Shown here piece by piece: positions 49,495 to 62,704 of a stretch of DNA of 64,000 nucleotides; position 1 is the first letter of the stretch, and the number at the start of each line of letters is the position of its first letter. Source of the DNA: Cinnamomum chago (lineage: Eukaryota > Streptophyta > Magnoliopsida > Laurales > Lauraceae). The notes beneath the pieces are model-generated. The model searched no databases. It was not told the origin of the DNA and saw only the letters and a list, made by a program, of their open reading frames with translations. Made by a program: the position numbers and the translations under genes. The stretch is taken from contig CP142451.1 in the NCBI GenBank assembly GCA_038049695.1, positions 5,268,001 through 5,332,000 on the forward strand, written 5' to 3'.

Positions 49495-49624
49495 ACTGCA
49501 AAGAATGCAAAGCCAACAAAGAAATAAAACAAAACATTGGCTTAAACCGCTTGACTGGTCAGGGTATCATTGTCATTAAGAGGGTGATGCTGTTTGGTCT
49601 TATACCGAGAGATAAGGACATATT

Positions 49625-49705
49625 CTATAAGGCCTTTCTTTGACAAATTTCATAGATTTCAAAAAAAGCCCCACCCTTGAAATCCATGGTTCCAGGTACC
49701 ACATT
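49625..49705 (-). CDS. Unassigned 3'-terminal coding exon
   Basis: Read on the minus strand, a strong acceptor (TTTATCTCTATTGCAG) is followed by 26 codons starting NVVPGTMDFKGG and ending EICQRKAL, then TAG. The composition and splice signal look genuine. Upstream exons should lie between 49.7 and about 53 kb on the minus strand; I could not assemble them, and I do not recognise the protein. It may be the 3' exon of a gene of its own or an alternative end linked to the TLC locus. Confidence 0.4.
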   Translation of the reverse strand, partial: NVVPGTMDFKGGAFFEIYEICQRKAL

Positions 49706-50089
49706 CTGCAATAGAGATAAATGTTAAAGCTTCAGCTGGTAAGAGTAGTGTCCCATTTAAGTTCGCAAAAATGAAATAATAATAATAAAGAAGTAACATG
49801 AAGATAAAGTAAAATTAACATTCTGGGGTCTTTCTTTTGTAACAATCATACTACCACAAAGATAGTAGTAGGTAGGAAGACAAAAGTATAAGAATAGGCA
49901 TATGTTTGACACATTCCATAGTCAAACCAAACAGTTTTTTTTTAATTTTATTTGAAAGGGAAATGTCATATTTTCTTCACTTAGAAAAATTATTCCGCAA
50001 CCATCCCGATCATTCCTTGTATATGCTTGAGATCATTTTCACATGGAAAAGGCCAGGAAGTTCATGGAAAACAAAAGTTCAAATCTTTA

Positions 50090-50472
50090 GAACCTGTTTG
50101 GTAACTCTTAAAAATAAGTACTTCTTAAATGATTTAGAACTTATTAAAATTTAGAATGTTTGATAAAACTCTAATCATGATTTAAAATTAGAACTTATAT
50201 TTAGAAATAAGTGCTTTTAAGCTCTTAAACATAAGCTGCTTTGAGTAGTTTTTTTTTTCGTAAATTAGATCGTCTTTCCTTTTTTTTCTTAAAAAAAAAG
50301 TGCCCCTCTAATAAGCTCTTATTTAGATGGCTATCAAACACTCAATTAAAAAAAAAAAAAACTTTATTTTATAATTTTACCAAACAGTCTAATTATAAAT
50401 TTGAACTTTTATTTTAGACCTTAATTTAATTAGCTCTTATTAGATAGATTAGTTTACCAAACAGGGCCCTAG
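50090..50472. mobile_element. hAT-type MITE (about 380 bp)
   Basis: Ends AGAACCTGTTTGGTAA and TTTACCAAACAGGGCCCTA are inverted repeats of the well-known GGGCCTGTTTGGTA type. Interior is AT-rich with AGAACTTAT and AAGTGCTTTTAAGC motifs. No clear 8-bp target duplication. Confidence 0.65.
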
Positions 50473-50622
50473 TAAAAGAAAATTTACGGCAATCACATTG
50501 CTGATTTTTATTTCCATTGGAGAGAGAAATTATACCGTAGTACCCTTTCACATGGCAAATTAAAATCCTCTCTAATAAGGAAAATCACTTGATATCATAT
50601 TAAAGACAATATGTTACACCAA

Positions 50623-50722
50623 ACAATGGAATAGTAAGTGGCAAGAAAAATTAGAATAATTTCCCTCTTATCACAATGGAATAGTAAGTGGCAAGAAAAA
50701 TTAGAATAATTTCCCTCTTATC
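50623..50722 (+). repeat. 50-bp perfect tandem duplication
   Basis: Two identical units starting ACAATGGAATAGTAAGTGGC (50623-50672, 50673-50722). Confidence 0.95.
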
Positions 50723-51396
50723 ACAGAATCCTATAATCTCACAAAGGTACCCTAGATCTCATCAAAAAGATATAGCCTGTGTGCAACACTAATACAAGAA
50801 AGGGCTGAGCTATTATTCAACCATCCCAATCTTTCTTTCCAGATTCATACCAACAAGGACAATAAAACCTGTCACCACTACTTTATTTCTCCTCTACCAA
50901 ACGACCCAATAGGAAACTCTCCAGTGTCCAGTGAAACCTACCGACTTCAAGAAAAGTCTTTTTCAATAAATTGTTTCCTTGTAGGACAGTGAAATGCTAG
51001 TCATTCTCATAAATTATTGTGGAGTAAGGCAGTGAAATGCTAGTCTTTCTCATAAGTTCTTGTCAATCCACAATTCCATCCTTCATCCAATCAGAGCACA
51101 TGAAAGTCAATGTTCCATGGGCTGCCTCTGAGTGTTTTTAACACAACCAACAAAAAACAGCCCGCTGAAAATTATAGAATCAGAATTATTTTCAGAGCAG
51201 GGGTTCTGAGCACTGCTTGCAGGTATCTGCCACACAATCAATAGTGTATAGTGTCATGATCATAGAGCCTAACCAAAAATTTTTGGCATCACAATAGTAA
51301 ATCATGAAGAGGGAAAAAAAAAACTACTTTGGAGAGGACAGATTTACACACTCGCCATGAAAAAAAAAAGGGCCTCCTGTAGAGATCATCAGCTCT

Positions 51397-51603
51397 TCAC
51401 ATCCTCGATGAATACATTTCAAGATATGGAGTTGGAAATGCACAAAACAAGTCCAAAGGCGACGATGCGGGGACCTCACAAATCTCATTAAGTTGGGCAA
51501 ACAAGTCTTTGTCAACTCCTGTCCCACGTCGCAAAAGGCTTTTCTACTATTTACTAAAGATAATCTTTGTGCTGTTCAATGCCTATTGCTGCATGTTTCA
51601 GAT
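51397..51603 (-). CDS. Unassigned coding-like segment(s)
   Basis: On the minus strand, 51543-51397 is open for 48 codons and contains VDKDLFAQLNEICEVP, then DLFCAFPTPYLEMY and a stop at 51399-51397. Just upstream, an acceptor (CTTGCTCACTTGCAG) precedes 51603-51555, which reads LKHAAIGIEQHKDYL before an in-frame stop or a possible GTAAAT donor. Both strings look protein-like but are in different frames and cannot be joined simply. They may belong to the same unknown gene as 49625-49705, or be relics. Confidence 0.3.
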
Positions 51604-51895
51604 CTGCAAGTGAGCAAGGTAGTGAAGTGGTGGCGGCTAGAACTAAGCGAAAGTGGACCTAAAATGTGATGCGTTGAAATGTTTTAAAACACTTACGCTA
51701 AACCTCAATTATAATATATACTATTTTGATATGCAAAAGATGACCTGAAACACTGAAATTTAGATGATAATACATCTCCAAATAATGCTTAAAAACCAAA
51801 CATTCTGAAAGGGGGCACTGGTCATTCAACAATCATCCATTAATAAGAGTGAGATGAGAAGTACATGGCACCATAAGGCAACAAGAAAACCACTT

Positions 51896-52600
51896 CACGC
51901 AATATTTGCAACGGAGGGCTATAGCTCGACACTGTTCCTATAACACAATTCTAGTGGGTACAGAATTCAAAATCCTGGTAAATCTACAGTTTAAATCTTA
52001 GTTAAAAGGGTATTTTATCCTCACCCTTACACAAAAATTCAAAAATACCTTAGATGAATGGGAATCCCTCAACCTTAAAAGTAAAAAATAACAGCTTCAT
52101 CATCCCTCAATGAGCAGTGGGTTGGAGAATGAACATAATCAGCTCAACGTGGATTTTAAACTATAAGCAGGCAATTTGACTTAATACAAGCATAAATGTG
52201 AAACAGAGGGCAAAGCACTAGAGTGATCTTTCCAACGGTCCAACCACTTGATGATCATCATGTGCTACACCTCTGTCACTTGAGTACAATGGCAGTTGTC
52301 GAGAACAGCATCCATGTGTCACAATGCAACCTCTAAATTGTAAATTACTTGGATTCAGATTACAGCCAGAAGCTGTTGGATATTCAAACTATTATTAAAT
52401 CAAAATATCCCCACCAATATTTGCAACTGAGGGCTGTAGCTCCACTGTTGTTATTAACACGATTCTAGTGGCGACAGACTTCAAAATCCAGGTAAATCTA
52501 GACTTCAAGTCTTAATTAAGGGGGATAATTCATCCTCGCCCTTATACAGAAAGTCAAAAGTATCTTGGATGAAAGGGAACCCCTTAACCTTTAAAAAAAA
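51896..52600. repeat. Diverged direct duplication (about 190 bp units)
   Basis: 51896-52087 and about 52411-52600 share CAATATTTGCAAC.GAGGGCT, ATTCTAGTGG, TTCAAAATCC.GGTAAATCTA and ATCCTC.CCCTTA.ACA blocks in order, with many substitutions. Offset is about 515 bp. Confidence 0.75.
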
Positions 52601-53112
52601 AAGAAAAGAAAAGGAAAAAAAAACTTGTCACACATACACAATGATTAGTAACTGATCAAGATAATGTACACGAACAAATGAACATAATTAAACTAGATAA
52701 AGATTATCATTAACTTCAAAGGATGACTTATAACTAATCACAGCATGAAATGCAGCCAAACCAAGAGCAGCAAAAAAGTGAAAGCAAGGCCCAACAAAAT
52801 GAATGGAACATGTAATAAAAACAAATGGCAATGTGATCTGAAAGTTCTATATGAAAATTTTAATTAACAGATGAAGGAATGTAAAGGACAGTTTTGCATC
52901 AAACAATTCCATTAATGACCATTATGGGTATCCAAACCAAATTAGTATAGCAGACATTGCGATGATGACGTAGATTACTATAATCAACCTCTTTTACAGT
53001 TATTATCATTCATCCCCACTGGTGAATCGCCAATGATTACAGAGCCAACGAACCCTTTAAATGCCATCCATAAATACGCTTCCTCGGCTGCCAAACTGAA
53101 TTCCATAAACTT
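52601..53112. other. 3' region of the TLC gene
   Basis: The part next to 53112 is presumed 3'UTR of the minus-strand TLC gene; the rest is AT-rich with nothing recognised. Confidence 0.45.
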
Positions 53113-53940
53113 TTATCTTGTTTTTTTCTCCATCCTGCTGATCCGCTCTCGATACAACTCCATCCAAAGATTCAAAATCCACATAAGACTGGCAAGAATA
53201 GCAAACGCAACTACGACGATCCAAGAAAGGTAAATCCATCTAGGAATTATGTCATCCGCAACTCCACTCAGATAATATACCCCCATCTTATAGACAAAGA
53301 GGGGTCCCAAAAAACCCCTAACAATTGTATATAGAACATAAAAGGGCAGATAAAAGAAGTTATACACTTTCGCTGCAGTGGGGCTGTCGGCCCTCCGGGT
53401 GTTGGCAAGTGTCCACATGTTCTGACAAAAACTGGTGACCTCGGCGAGGACGAGGAGGACGAGGAGTGCAAAGGCACCATGAGAAACAAGGTATCGGCAT
53501 GTGTAGAACACAAACAGGGTGGCAAGATGGTGTGCTATGAAAAGAAGATCATTGGGAAAGAAGACGACGTAATGAAGGAGATCGACCAAGAAGTATGACA
53601 TGCTGAAATCGAGAATGAGGTTCTGGATATTGGTATTATGAGACCCAAAGCCAGGGTCAGAATGGAAGTCGACAGTTATAATATCACGGAACAAAGAGAT
53701 TAGGTTCTGAAAATATGCAGTAGGAGAAACAAAGCCGGGCTGAGAATGGGGGTCAATGGCAAAGGTTGCCATTATTGCAGCAGGAGTACCATGTAACAAT
53801 GAGATGAAGCAACTAGAAGCTTCAGGACGGTGCTTGAGGTTCCATCGGCTAAAAACAATGAAGTAACCAAAAAGATACACGGCAATGAATGCGGGGAAGA
53901 AGATGGGAATGTATGACCCAGCAGAAATCGAAGGTTCCAT
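53113..53940 (-). CDS. TLC-domain (TRAM/LAG1/CLN8) membrane protein
   Basis: 275-aa multi-pass membrane protein coded by one exon. The family is linked to lipid sensing or sphingolipid handling, mostly in the ER; the function of this plant subgroup is not firmly known. Hydrophobic segments lie at about 10-30, 41-62, 108-128, 132-152, 155-175, 192-218 and 236-262. Family motifs visible: RPEASSCFISLLHGTPA (39-54), LDFSMSYFLVDLLHY (110-124), FIAHHLATLFVFYTCRYLV (134-152, His137/His138) and FALLVLLVLAEVTSFCQNMW (157-176). The last four residues, KKTR, form a KKXX di-lysine ER-retrieval signal. Residues 63-84 and 91-112 are an internal in-frame duplication. The ATG directly follows TTTAG, a possible acceptor of a 5'UTR intron whose donor may be at 55069. 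Confidence 0.88.
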   Translation of the reverse strand: MEPSISAGSYIPIFFPAFIAVYLFGYFIVFSRWNLKHRPEASSCFISLLHGTPAAIMATFAIDPHSQPGFVSPTAYFQNLISLFRDIITVDFHSDPGFGSHNTNIQNLILDFSMSYFLVDLLHYVVFFPNDLLFIAHHLATLFVFYTCRYLVSHGAFALLVLLVLAEVTSFCQNMWTLANTRRADSPTAAKVYNFFYLPFYVLYTIVRGFLGPLFVYKMGVYYLSGVADDIIPRWIYLSWIVVVAFAILASLMWILNLWMELYRERISRMEKKTR

Positions 53941-55069
53941 CTAAACCCGATTACAGAAAGACCGAATTTCCAATTCTGGGTAGTGCGAATAGATATTAGT
54001 TCTGCTTTTGTGTAATTTCTAGAATTTAAAATTTGAATTGATTTCCTGCTGCCTTAATAGAAGAGCATATAAGGAAGGACAAACTTCATATCCAGTAAAG
54101 CCTCTGAAGTCTGAATGAAGAAGCTAGGGCATTCTAAAGACAAAAAATCAGATATATTCTCTCAAGCTAGGAAACTTCAAACTCTGGGTCTTCTTCGGTT
54201 TCTAAAATAGATCACGGGGCAATTGAATGAGAGCTTTTGAGCTTCAGATTCTAGGGCTTCTCAGGATAGACAAAGCTAGGATTTTTAATCATAAATAAAT
54301 TGATCTCACAAGCGACGAAAAAAAGACCTTGAACAGTTCAGAATTCCCAAAAACCGCAGGCACCAGCTTCAAAGCTAGCTCAGAATCCAAAACACAAAGC
54401 CTTCTTCTTTGCAATGCCCCAAAATAGGGTTCCTAAAGAGAGGGAAAAAGAAAGAATTATAAAAAATTATGTCAGACGACTAAACAAAAAGAAGAAGAAA
54501 AGAGAGGATCTAAACTGCTGCAATTGAGAGCTAAAAAGTGACAATATCCAGAAAAACTCGATCTTGCAAGAATTCCAAACACGATGGCTTTCACTCATCA
54601 AACCCATATCAGAAAAGCAACAAGACAACCAAATCCACCATATTTAAGAACATGAAACCTTACAAACAAAAAAATCCAAAACGCGAATTTTCGTTTCAGA
54701 ATAGGAAGAAATCTTGGGTTTTCAACAAGCAACAGGAAAACCAAAAAAGCACAATCTTTCAGATTGCTCAATACTTCAAAACGTAGATTCAAACAAAAAC
54801 CCATAATTTTCCTCAGAGAACCTAAATCTTTGCAGATTACTCAGATTTTTCAATCACGAATGCAAAACTAGATATAGAAGTTCTCCACACAGCTCAAGCA
54901 TCACAATGCCAAAACTGGGGTTATGGTTTTGCACGAGAAAAGGAGAAAATCAGTTGCAGACCATACTAAACCAACATCCAACATAATAAAGAGATAGATA
55001 GTGATAGAGATAGTGAGTGAGAGAGAAAGAGAGGGAGAGGAGAATTAGAGATAGGGTTAGGGTTTATAC

Positions 55070-55210
55070 CTGTTTGGTAGATGCGAGATGCACTGGCTAG
55101 ATTAGGGTTTTGCAGACGAAGAAGACAAGAGAGAGACGTTGAGAATTTGGAGAAAACAAGAGGAGGAGGATGAGGAGTGGTGGTGTTGTTGCGTTATAGG
55201 ACTTGGCGAG
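55070..55210 (-). other. Probable 5'UTR exon of the TLC gene
   Basis: On the minus strand, CTACCAAACAG is followed by GTATAAACCCTAACCCTA, a good donor next to telo-box-like repeats (55054-55066). The region above it is purine-rich in the plus sense (CT-rich on the transcript strand), as plant 5'UTRs often are. The intron would run to just before the ATG at 53940. Inferred from splice signals only. Confidence 0.4.
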
Positions 55211-58200
55211 AAGTATCGGTGATATGGACTCGTTTGAGTGGGGTGCGGTATCTGTTATCTCTAATAAATACACCTACCCTGCAGGAGCACACTTCCAATC
55301 AACATTCCTCTCTACCAAGCCCTAGGTGTGGGACCCACTCAAATTGCTAGGCAAGTAGGCATGGACATGGTGAGGATCATGGGGGGCTATGGAAGGCAAG
55401 GAGGTCCGTTGTGGGTTGGGTTGGAACAAAAAAAGTCATGGGCTTGTTTGTGTAATTCCGTGAAAGAGGAAATCCAGTTCTTTTTATTGTGCAGTTATAA
55501 AAATATGAGTGGAGGAGTCAAACATGGTATCCTATTTTAGTGTAAAGAATTTAGATGAAGAGGTTTTGTTGCATTGAATAACTACAAATGAAAATTTATG
55601 GGAAAAAAAAAACTTCCACTTTTGTGGAAAATGAGTTGTCTAATGCAAGCAATTTAAATTGTAAATTATAACTTTAGAATTATGGGTTATTCATTCTAAG
55701 TCTATTTTAACGAGCTTTTTGTAGACAATTCACTTGTAGCTTAAATTGTGAGGCATCTCTCTATTAACAAAAACAATGAGGATTGATTTCTGAGTCTCTT
55801 GAATATGACGAATTTTATATACCAACCAAAGCAAACAAGCCTAAGGTAGAATCTCAATCTCAGGATCCATACTCTAAACTAATAATGCTATTAGTTTTAG
55901 TCCATTTGATGTCTCAGAGAGAGAGAGAGAGAGAGTACTAAGGTAAGTCCCGTAGAGAGTTTTTAAGGGTAAAAATTGTAGTTGGATTTGTCTCAAGTTG
56001 TAGATCAATTAGTTGGGACATGGGCGTCTGAATGATGGTGTATGTGTTCGAGTCTTCAATGTAGTAAAACGTTGTAGTTAGATTAGTGAAGTCTTCTGCG
56101 ATTAAGACACATGAAACAACTTAGGATTGTATCCGTCAAAATCGTTGAAGTGATAGGCTTACCACAAATGGTTGGTGCAATTAAAAGATAGAATGGGTCG
56201 CTAATTTGTTGTCTTTATACTTGAAAACAAGAAGTTTGGATGATAGAAAATTCACTTGATGTAATCGAACTTCATCATAAAATATCTTTCCGGAAGCCAA
56301 TAATTATATGTAAGGAGAGGACATCCCCATGGTATTTGACCTGATAAGATGAATCCTCATATACACACACAACCCTAAATACACATTCACCAGATAAACC
56401 TAAGGGGTGTTGAACACATGACATGCAGAAGAAGTTCATTCACTAGATGTAATTTAGATATCATCATCATCATCAATGCTTTATTCATCAATTTACCGGC
56501 ATCCCATTTATTAATTAGGTTGAAAATATTCATCCATGCCCAACATTCCAATCTCTTTGAATGATATTTGCTGTCACACAAAAAGCCCCCTTTGATTTTG
56601 TGACCAGAATAAAGTTTGATGATCCAATGGTTGATATCTCTCTTTTTTCTTTTTTTAGCACATTAGGTTTTCTTCCATTCTCTCTTGAATGTATGCTCCC
56701 GAGGTTTACTTTACCTGAATTATTAGCTTTCCTACATGGTACGTGTGTCCCGTACACGCAAACGAGGAAAGAAGATTCGGATTCCCAAAGAGTATTCTTT
56801 TCCTCGTTCCATGAGATATTTTAGCAAGGCAAGTTTCTCCAATCACCCACTGTACCTAAAAGCCTTCCTTCTATTTTAATAGAAATGGCCCACCAATCAT
56901 CAATCATAGCCCTTCAAACACGTCTAAAACTCTTGATTTAACATCGACCCATAGAAGGGAAAAAATTATTTCATATTTATTTCAAGTGGTCTTGCACTGG
57001 GTCCATGAATAGATGGTTTCAAATTTGATATTATTAATGCTAATACATTCTTTAATCATATAGAAGTATTATAATGATCTCCAAAATAACAATATCATCT
57101 TTATTGGAGAAGTGGGGAATTATTATATATTGATGGAAAGGGAAAGTTGAAGATTTTAGATGCTCAATTGAATGCCAATTGCCCATGCTTTGCATTCAAT
57201 TTGACTCTCCATGCTCAATTTTGACTTCATCTCAATTTTGGGTGTCACAGGTCCATTTTGAAGAAAGTCTTCATTACTATCTCATTTTTGTTGTTTTCTC
57301 ATGGAGAGCCCACTTCTTCATTAGTATCTCATGGAGATATTATTGGTAGCTGCCATTACCAACTTTCTCCTACAATTGACACCACCTCTCTCTCTATATT
57401 TATTTCTTCACAACTTTTCTCTCAGGCAATGAGGTCAAGCGGCACAACTATACACCCATGTTCTTTCTTATGGGTAACTCCAGTTGAAGTCATCGGATCG
57501 ATGACTAACGACGCGCATAGGAGGGGTTGGTCCGGTGACACTACGTGAGCTTGGAATATTAGTAGGAATATTCTTTTCTTGGCGTGGTTATCTTTTATGG
57601 TAATATTTCATTTTTGGGTAGGAGTCTAGTTTAGCACGGATGCTTAGAATTTCCTATTTTTATTGGTGAGTGTAATAGAGTTGAGTAGAATGCAATAAAC
57701 ATAGTTTTACTTATGTTCTCAATTTCTCTCTTCCCTTCTCCCTCAACAACTCCCTCTTTACCTCTTTAATTACTTGTCTAATTACCATTCTTGCACAAAC
57801 TCTTGTATATTGTACTACTATCATTTTGTGTTATTATCATCTCTATAATTTTGCATTAACTTCTTTATTGTTATGTTATCAAGATTACCATGATGTTCAA
57901 TGGTCCATTTGTTTGATCATGACAGATATTGCAACCATGTCGTTGAACTAATGCAAGCAGGTCATCCAATGCCTCTGATTTTAGTTTCGTAATCCAATTT
58001 TCGATCTTCCTCTTTCTTTGTTTTTTGTTTTAGGGTGCAGTATTGTTGAGTTCCATTCAGTACTCTCTGTGTCTCTGTCTCTCTTTCTAAACAGCTATAT
58101 AGGCTTGTCTTTGCAGTTGGAGTGCATTTTCTAATTTATACTCAGTAAGCCCTGATCAATTCTGGTTTGTTATAAGTTGTTAGTAAAGGAAACCATCTCA

Positions 58201-59087
58201 TCACTAATGAAGTTGAACAATTTTATTCTATCTCTGATAAATATGAGGGCTATGTTTTTTACAATGTTTGCTACACATATGGCTGGAAGACTTGCCAGTG
58301 CTAAGCATGAGCTATTATGCTAGTCACTTGGGTCAAGATAAAGGACCATACATAACATGCTTAAGGTTTAGCTTACTTCTAGTCAGTTGGGTTGATTTCT
58401 GTATATCAACAGCCTAATTTGGATCTAATACCACTAAATATCTTTATTGCCTTTCGCGATCAAAACATGTCCAATCATCAATACCAGGATCTAGGCTTAT
58501 AATATACAGAAATTGTAACCCTTCAAAAAATCTTAACCCTTTTAATTAGAGGACTTTTTTGAGGATAAAATAGATGGTTAATAAAAAGTTTATAAAAAAA
58601 ACCCATTGGGTATTGACAATCCATTTTTCATTTCATCTGTCATGGACAAAATGCCGACAATTTGATTTATTTTACCATTTGACTTCCTTGGTCCATTTAC
58701 TGCGAGAAACAAACAGCTCTTTAATTCGGATTTGCAAGAAGAAAAAATGGAATAATCTTAGAAGCCAACTAAATTTCTGATTAGGAAAACACAGTCATTA
58801 TTCACTTTGTTACATGTGTAATCAACCTCTAGTGTATATCCAAATGCAGCACTAAAAAAATAGAACAAGAATATATATGAACATGCCATTTAATTTACTA
58901 GCTATTTCAGGAGTTTGTCAAACATACTCAAACAGACAGCTACGGTGCTACACATATACAAGCAGATATGGAATTCAAATGCAAAGATCTAAAAGACAGT
59001 TGCAGACATCTGCTAAGAGAACCTTTTCCTCTTAGACTCATTAATTACCAGAAACACAGCATGTTTCACCACTTCCAATCAGTTTTA
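55211..59087. other. Intergenic between TLC and ankyrin genes
   Basis: A (GA)n run at 55916-55935 is the only clear simple repeat. Sequence around 57250-57780 has an LTR-like composition (GAGTTGAGTAGAATGCAATA then CT-rich) but no ends I could pair. The segment just below 59087 is presumed ankyrin-gene 3'UTR. Confidence 0.45.
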
Positions 59088-62000
59088 TCAAGCCATTGAT
59101 AGCACTGAAGGCTTGTAGGCCCGATTTGATGGCTGCACAGGGACTGGTTCTTCCACAGCCAAATCTTGTGCACCAAAACATAAATACTGATTCATCATCC
59201 GAATATTGGCGGAGCTTGTTTTCGGAGAGGCACTGTTGGATCTTTCATCGCCAGATGATTTAGAGAAAGATGGACCACTGGCCTCATTATCTGAAAGCAC
59301 AGCACCCTTCTGTTTATCCAACATTGTAGGTGAAGACAATGGAGATCTTGAGCGCGAAGTTGAAGCCGAGTTGGAAGGGAATGCCAAATGAGGCATGGCT
59401 TGAAGCACCCCATGCATCAAACCTTGAGAAAATTTCTTCTTGGTTGATGGACTAGGCAGAGAAGTCCGCACCGAAAGAGTCCGCTTGTTGTTAGGAAGTG
59501 CTGATGGCTTGGAGAATCTCTGCCTCAGAGGAGTTGGGGTGTTCTCCAAATCGCTTGATTTCTTATAGGAGTCCACTGAATCATCATCTCCCGACATCTT
59601 ACACAAATCCACAGAATTGCAATTGGTTTTCTTCTCTTTCCTTCCAGGCCATCGAAGTAGCATTTTAAGGCGTTTTGCAGCAGAATTAACAGACATTGGC
59701 CTCTTATTCCCTGAAGAACCACAACTAGCATTGGCAGACTCTATGGGGCTGATTTCGCTCTTGCTAGTACTTGAGCATGAACTCAGCCTTCTACTGCCTC
59801 TATCACCACTAGCATCTGACTCATTGTCAAAACCCGTGTGTAAGAAGATCTCGGCATCAGAGATTTTGAAAGAAGTTCCTGGGCTGCCACCAATACCTTG
59901 CATCTTTAGGTGAGAGGCTATAGCACTTCTTGCCATGTAATTGCGAGAGTTTGAGATCCCCCCAGCAGAAATCAGCTGCTTTATCAGTATTTCCAATGAT
60001 GCTGATCGTGGGTGTTGGCGGAGGATATCTAATGGTGTCATGCCATTGATGTCGCGGATATTTAGCTCTATAGAAGGCACGGACATAAGGAGCTCAACAA
60101 GATTGGAGTGGATGTTTCCAATGACAGCCATATGAAGTGCTGTTCTTCCATCGTTGTTTTTCATATTAATGATCTCTCGCAAATTTACAACTTCTCCATT
60201 AACCAACTGGTTCATGAGCTCGATTTGTCGATCCACCCTTCGGAAACCAGGAGTTCGGAAACCGGCAATCACCATGTGGAGAAAAGTGTCTCCGGAATTG
60301 TTTGTAAGCAATATTGATGAAGGGGATGCATGAATTAGAGCTTCCACGACGGGTAGATGGCCTCTGTAAGCTGCAACATGTAATGCTGTGTTGCCTTGAT
60401 TATCTATGGAGGTGATGATATCAAATGAACTCACAAGATCCTTAACTATCTGCATGATTAAATCAGAATCTAAGATTATGAATGTCGATACATTTTCTTA
60501 TGTTTGACAGGAAGAAACCACTAAATTCTTGATTGAAATAGCAATGGTACATGGGGTGTGACTTCTCACAATTTGAAACTTAGGCCTCCTTAAGGAACAA
60601 ATTGTGTTCTAAAGTCTTACTATTGGAAGATCTTAATCAAGCAATGAAAGTTGAAAACCACAACAGATGCTGGATATGCTGGGTGTGTTTGATAATGCAA
60701 TTAGCTGTGCAGTATAAGCTTTCTGTGATCAATATCAGCTTACTTTCTTAGGTACAATGAGATGCCATCCATGACAACCATAGATTCGATAAATTATTGG
60801 ATGCTGCTTCTTTTCTGTTGCTTCTGTTGTTGAAGAGACGACAATGATGGTGACAATGGCAGTGACAATGTTGATGATCGTGATGCTATTAGGACATACT
60901 ATGAGTAAACATGCTGTAAGTGCATTGATTTTAAGGATATAAACATGAAAAACGTGTCTGGCCTGAAATCCAACTGTTCAGAATAATCATAGATGTCCAT
61001 CTAACGATGATTTGGGATACATCAAAGTATCAAACATAAGGTAACCCATATAAATAGATTTAAGTCAATATGATGGAAGCCTTATCCCAATTTAGGATCC
61101 ATTTGTTGAGTTTCCACTTCTCCATTCAGATCTCAGTAAGTTTATGTTCTCAATCAACCCACAATCTAACATGTCACCTCTAATTTATTCATTCCACATC
61201 CTTATTGGCCTTCCTATCCACCCAGATCCTACATAAAGATTGTTCCCCTTCTCTTGACTGATACCTCTACACTATGTTTAAGCCAAGCCTCGAACAATAT
61301 AAATGAAGCAGGGATGGATCTTGATTGTTCCAAACTCACATAACTAGAAATCAACACCCCTAATGCATACATCCTTGGCCTAGCTCTGTTTTGTTGATAA
61401 TGCATAATCTGCAATTTACTTCGTCGAAGTAGCTATAACTTTGACTTGACTAGTCAAGAAAAATCTGATTATCTATAACTTGCGCTTCACTATGGAAAAA
61501 TTATAGCACTCCAAAGGCAAAAGGCATGGGATTGAACCATTAATGCCAGGAAGAAAAGAACTTCTAGAAACATAAGCTCTCTATTTCTAAATTTAGAATT
61601 TTCATTTGCACTAGATTACACCAATTGATTTACAGGAGTAACCTGAAGTTTGAGGCAACCTCTAGAAGTACGTATTGTGTTATTAGATTTATATATGAAA
61701 GAGTGAAGTTTTATGAGTACATAAACATGATCATGTAGAACATTCGCCGTTGGGTCCTTCCCTGTTGTTCAATGCATGGAAAAAGTTTATAAAAGAGCCC
61801 TCTTGATATTGAAGATAAACAGATTTTCACCAAAAGAAACTCAAAAGGTCATGCAAAGATCACTGGTCGTTAACAGAGGGTCTTAAGAGAAAAAAATAAT
61901 AGTATCAATTTTGCCGAACTCCTTTATTTGCTCAGAAATGAGTCAGTCTAACTGATCTACAACTAAAGGTGGAACTATGTGCAGGATTTTTGTTTAATTA

Positions 62001-62647
62001 CATCTATAGATCTTAGAAAAACTCCATACTCTTATATCCTTAAAGCAAACCCCATCATGGGCTAGAGATTTTCTCTGTTTGTGCAATGGAAGTTCAAATG
62101 ATGATAGTGCATTGATTTTATGCCTGTTTAACTTTCCAAGAAAAAAAAATGGACATAGATTCCTAGGATTTTCATGTATTTTACATCATGTACCAAGCAG
62201 CCCAGTAGTAAGAAAAGTTTAGATCTTTATACAAGCAATTACAAAATTGAATTGAATTTCGAAATCTCGCTCATGATGTTTCAATTGAATTTTGAAAGGG
62301 ACGTGGCTTGACCAAGGTAACACCTCAAGCATCATGGTGTTTCCCTTCTGAACAGAGAACAAGGGAAAATTACACATAAAGCACCAACTTCAATACAATA
62401 AAGACCTGATATGAATTCTAGGTATTTATTGCATGAATTTATGGATACATTTATACAAAATAAACAACCATTAAAGATATATACAGAAGGGAGTGAAAAA
62501 GAAAGAAGTATATATATATACCGTACTTCTTAATTGGAGCCTAGTTTTTTTCTGAGAAGCAATCACAAAAGAAAAAAAAGCCCTAGGATTTCCCTTTTTT
62601 TTTTTTTTCTTTCCATGGTTTCCTTTTTGGAAAGATTTCCTTTTTGC

Positions 62648-62704
<57 letters not shown>

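Noticed and set aside
57250..57780. Possible LTR between the TLC and ankyrin genes
   Set aside because: Composition is LTR-like, but no TG...CA ends with a duplicated target could be found.
59206..60317. Plus-strand open frames opposite the ankyrin gene
   Set aside because: They are antisense shadows of the conserved minus-strand coding exon.
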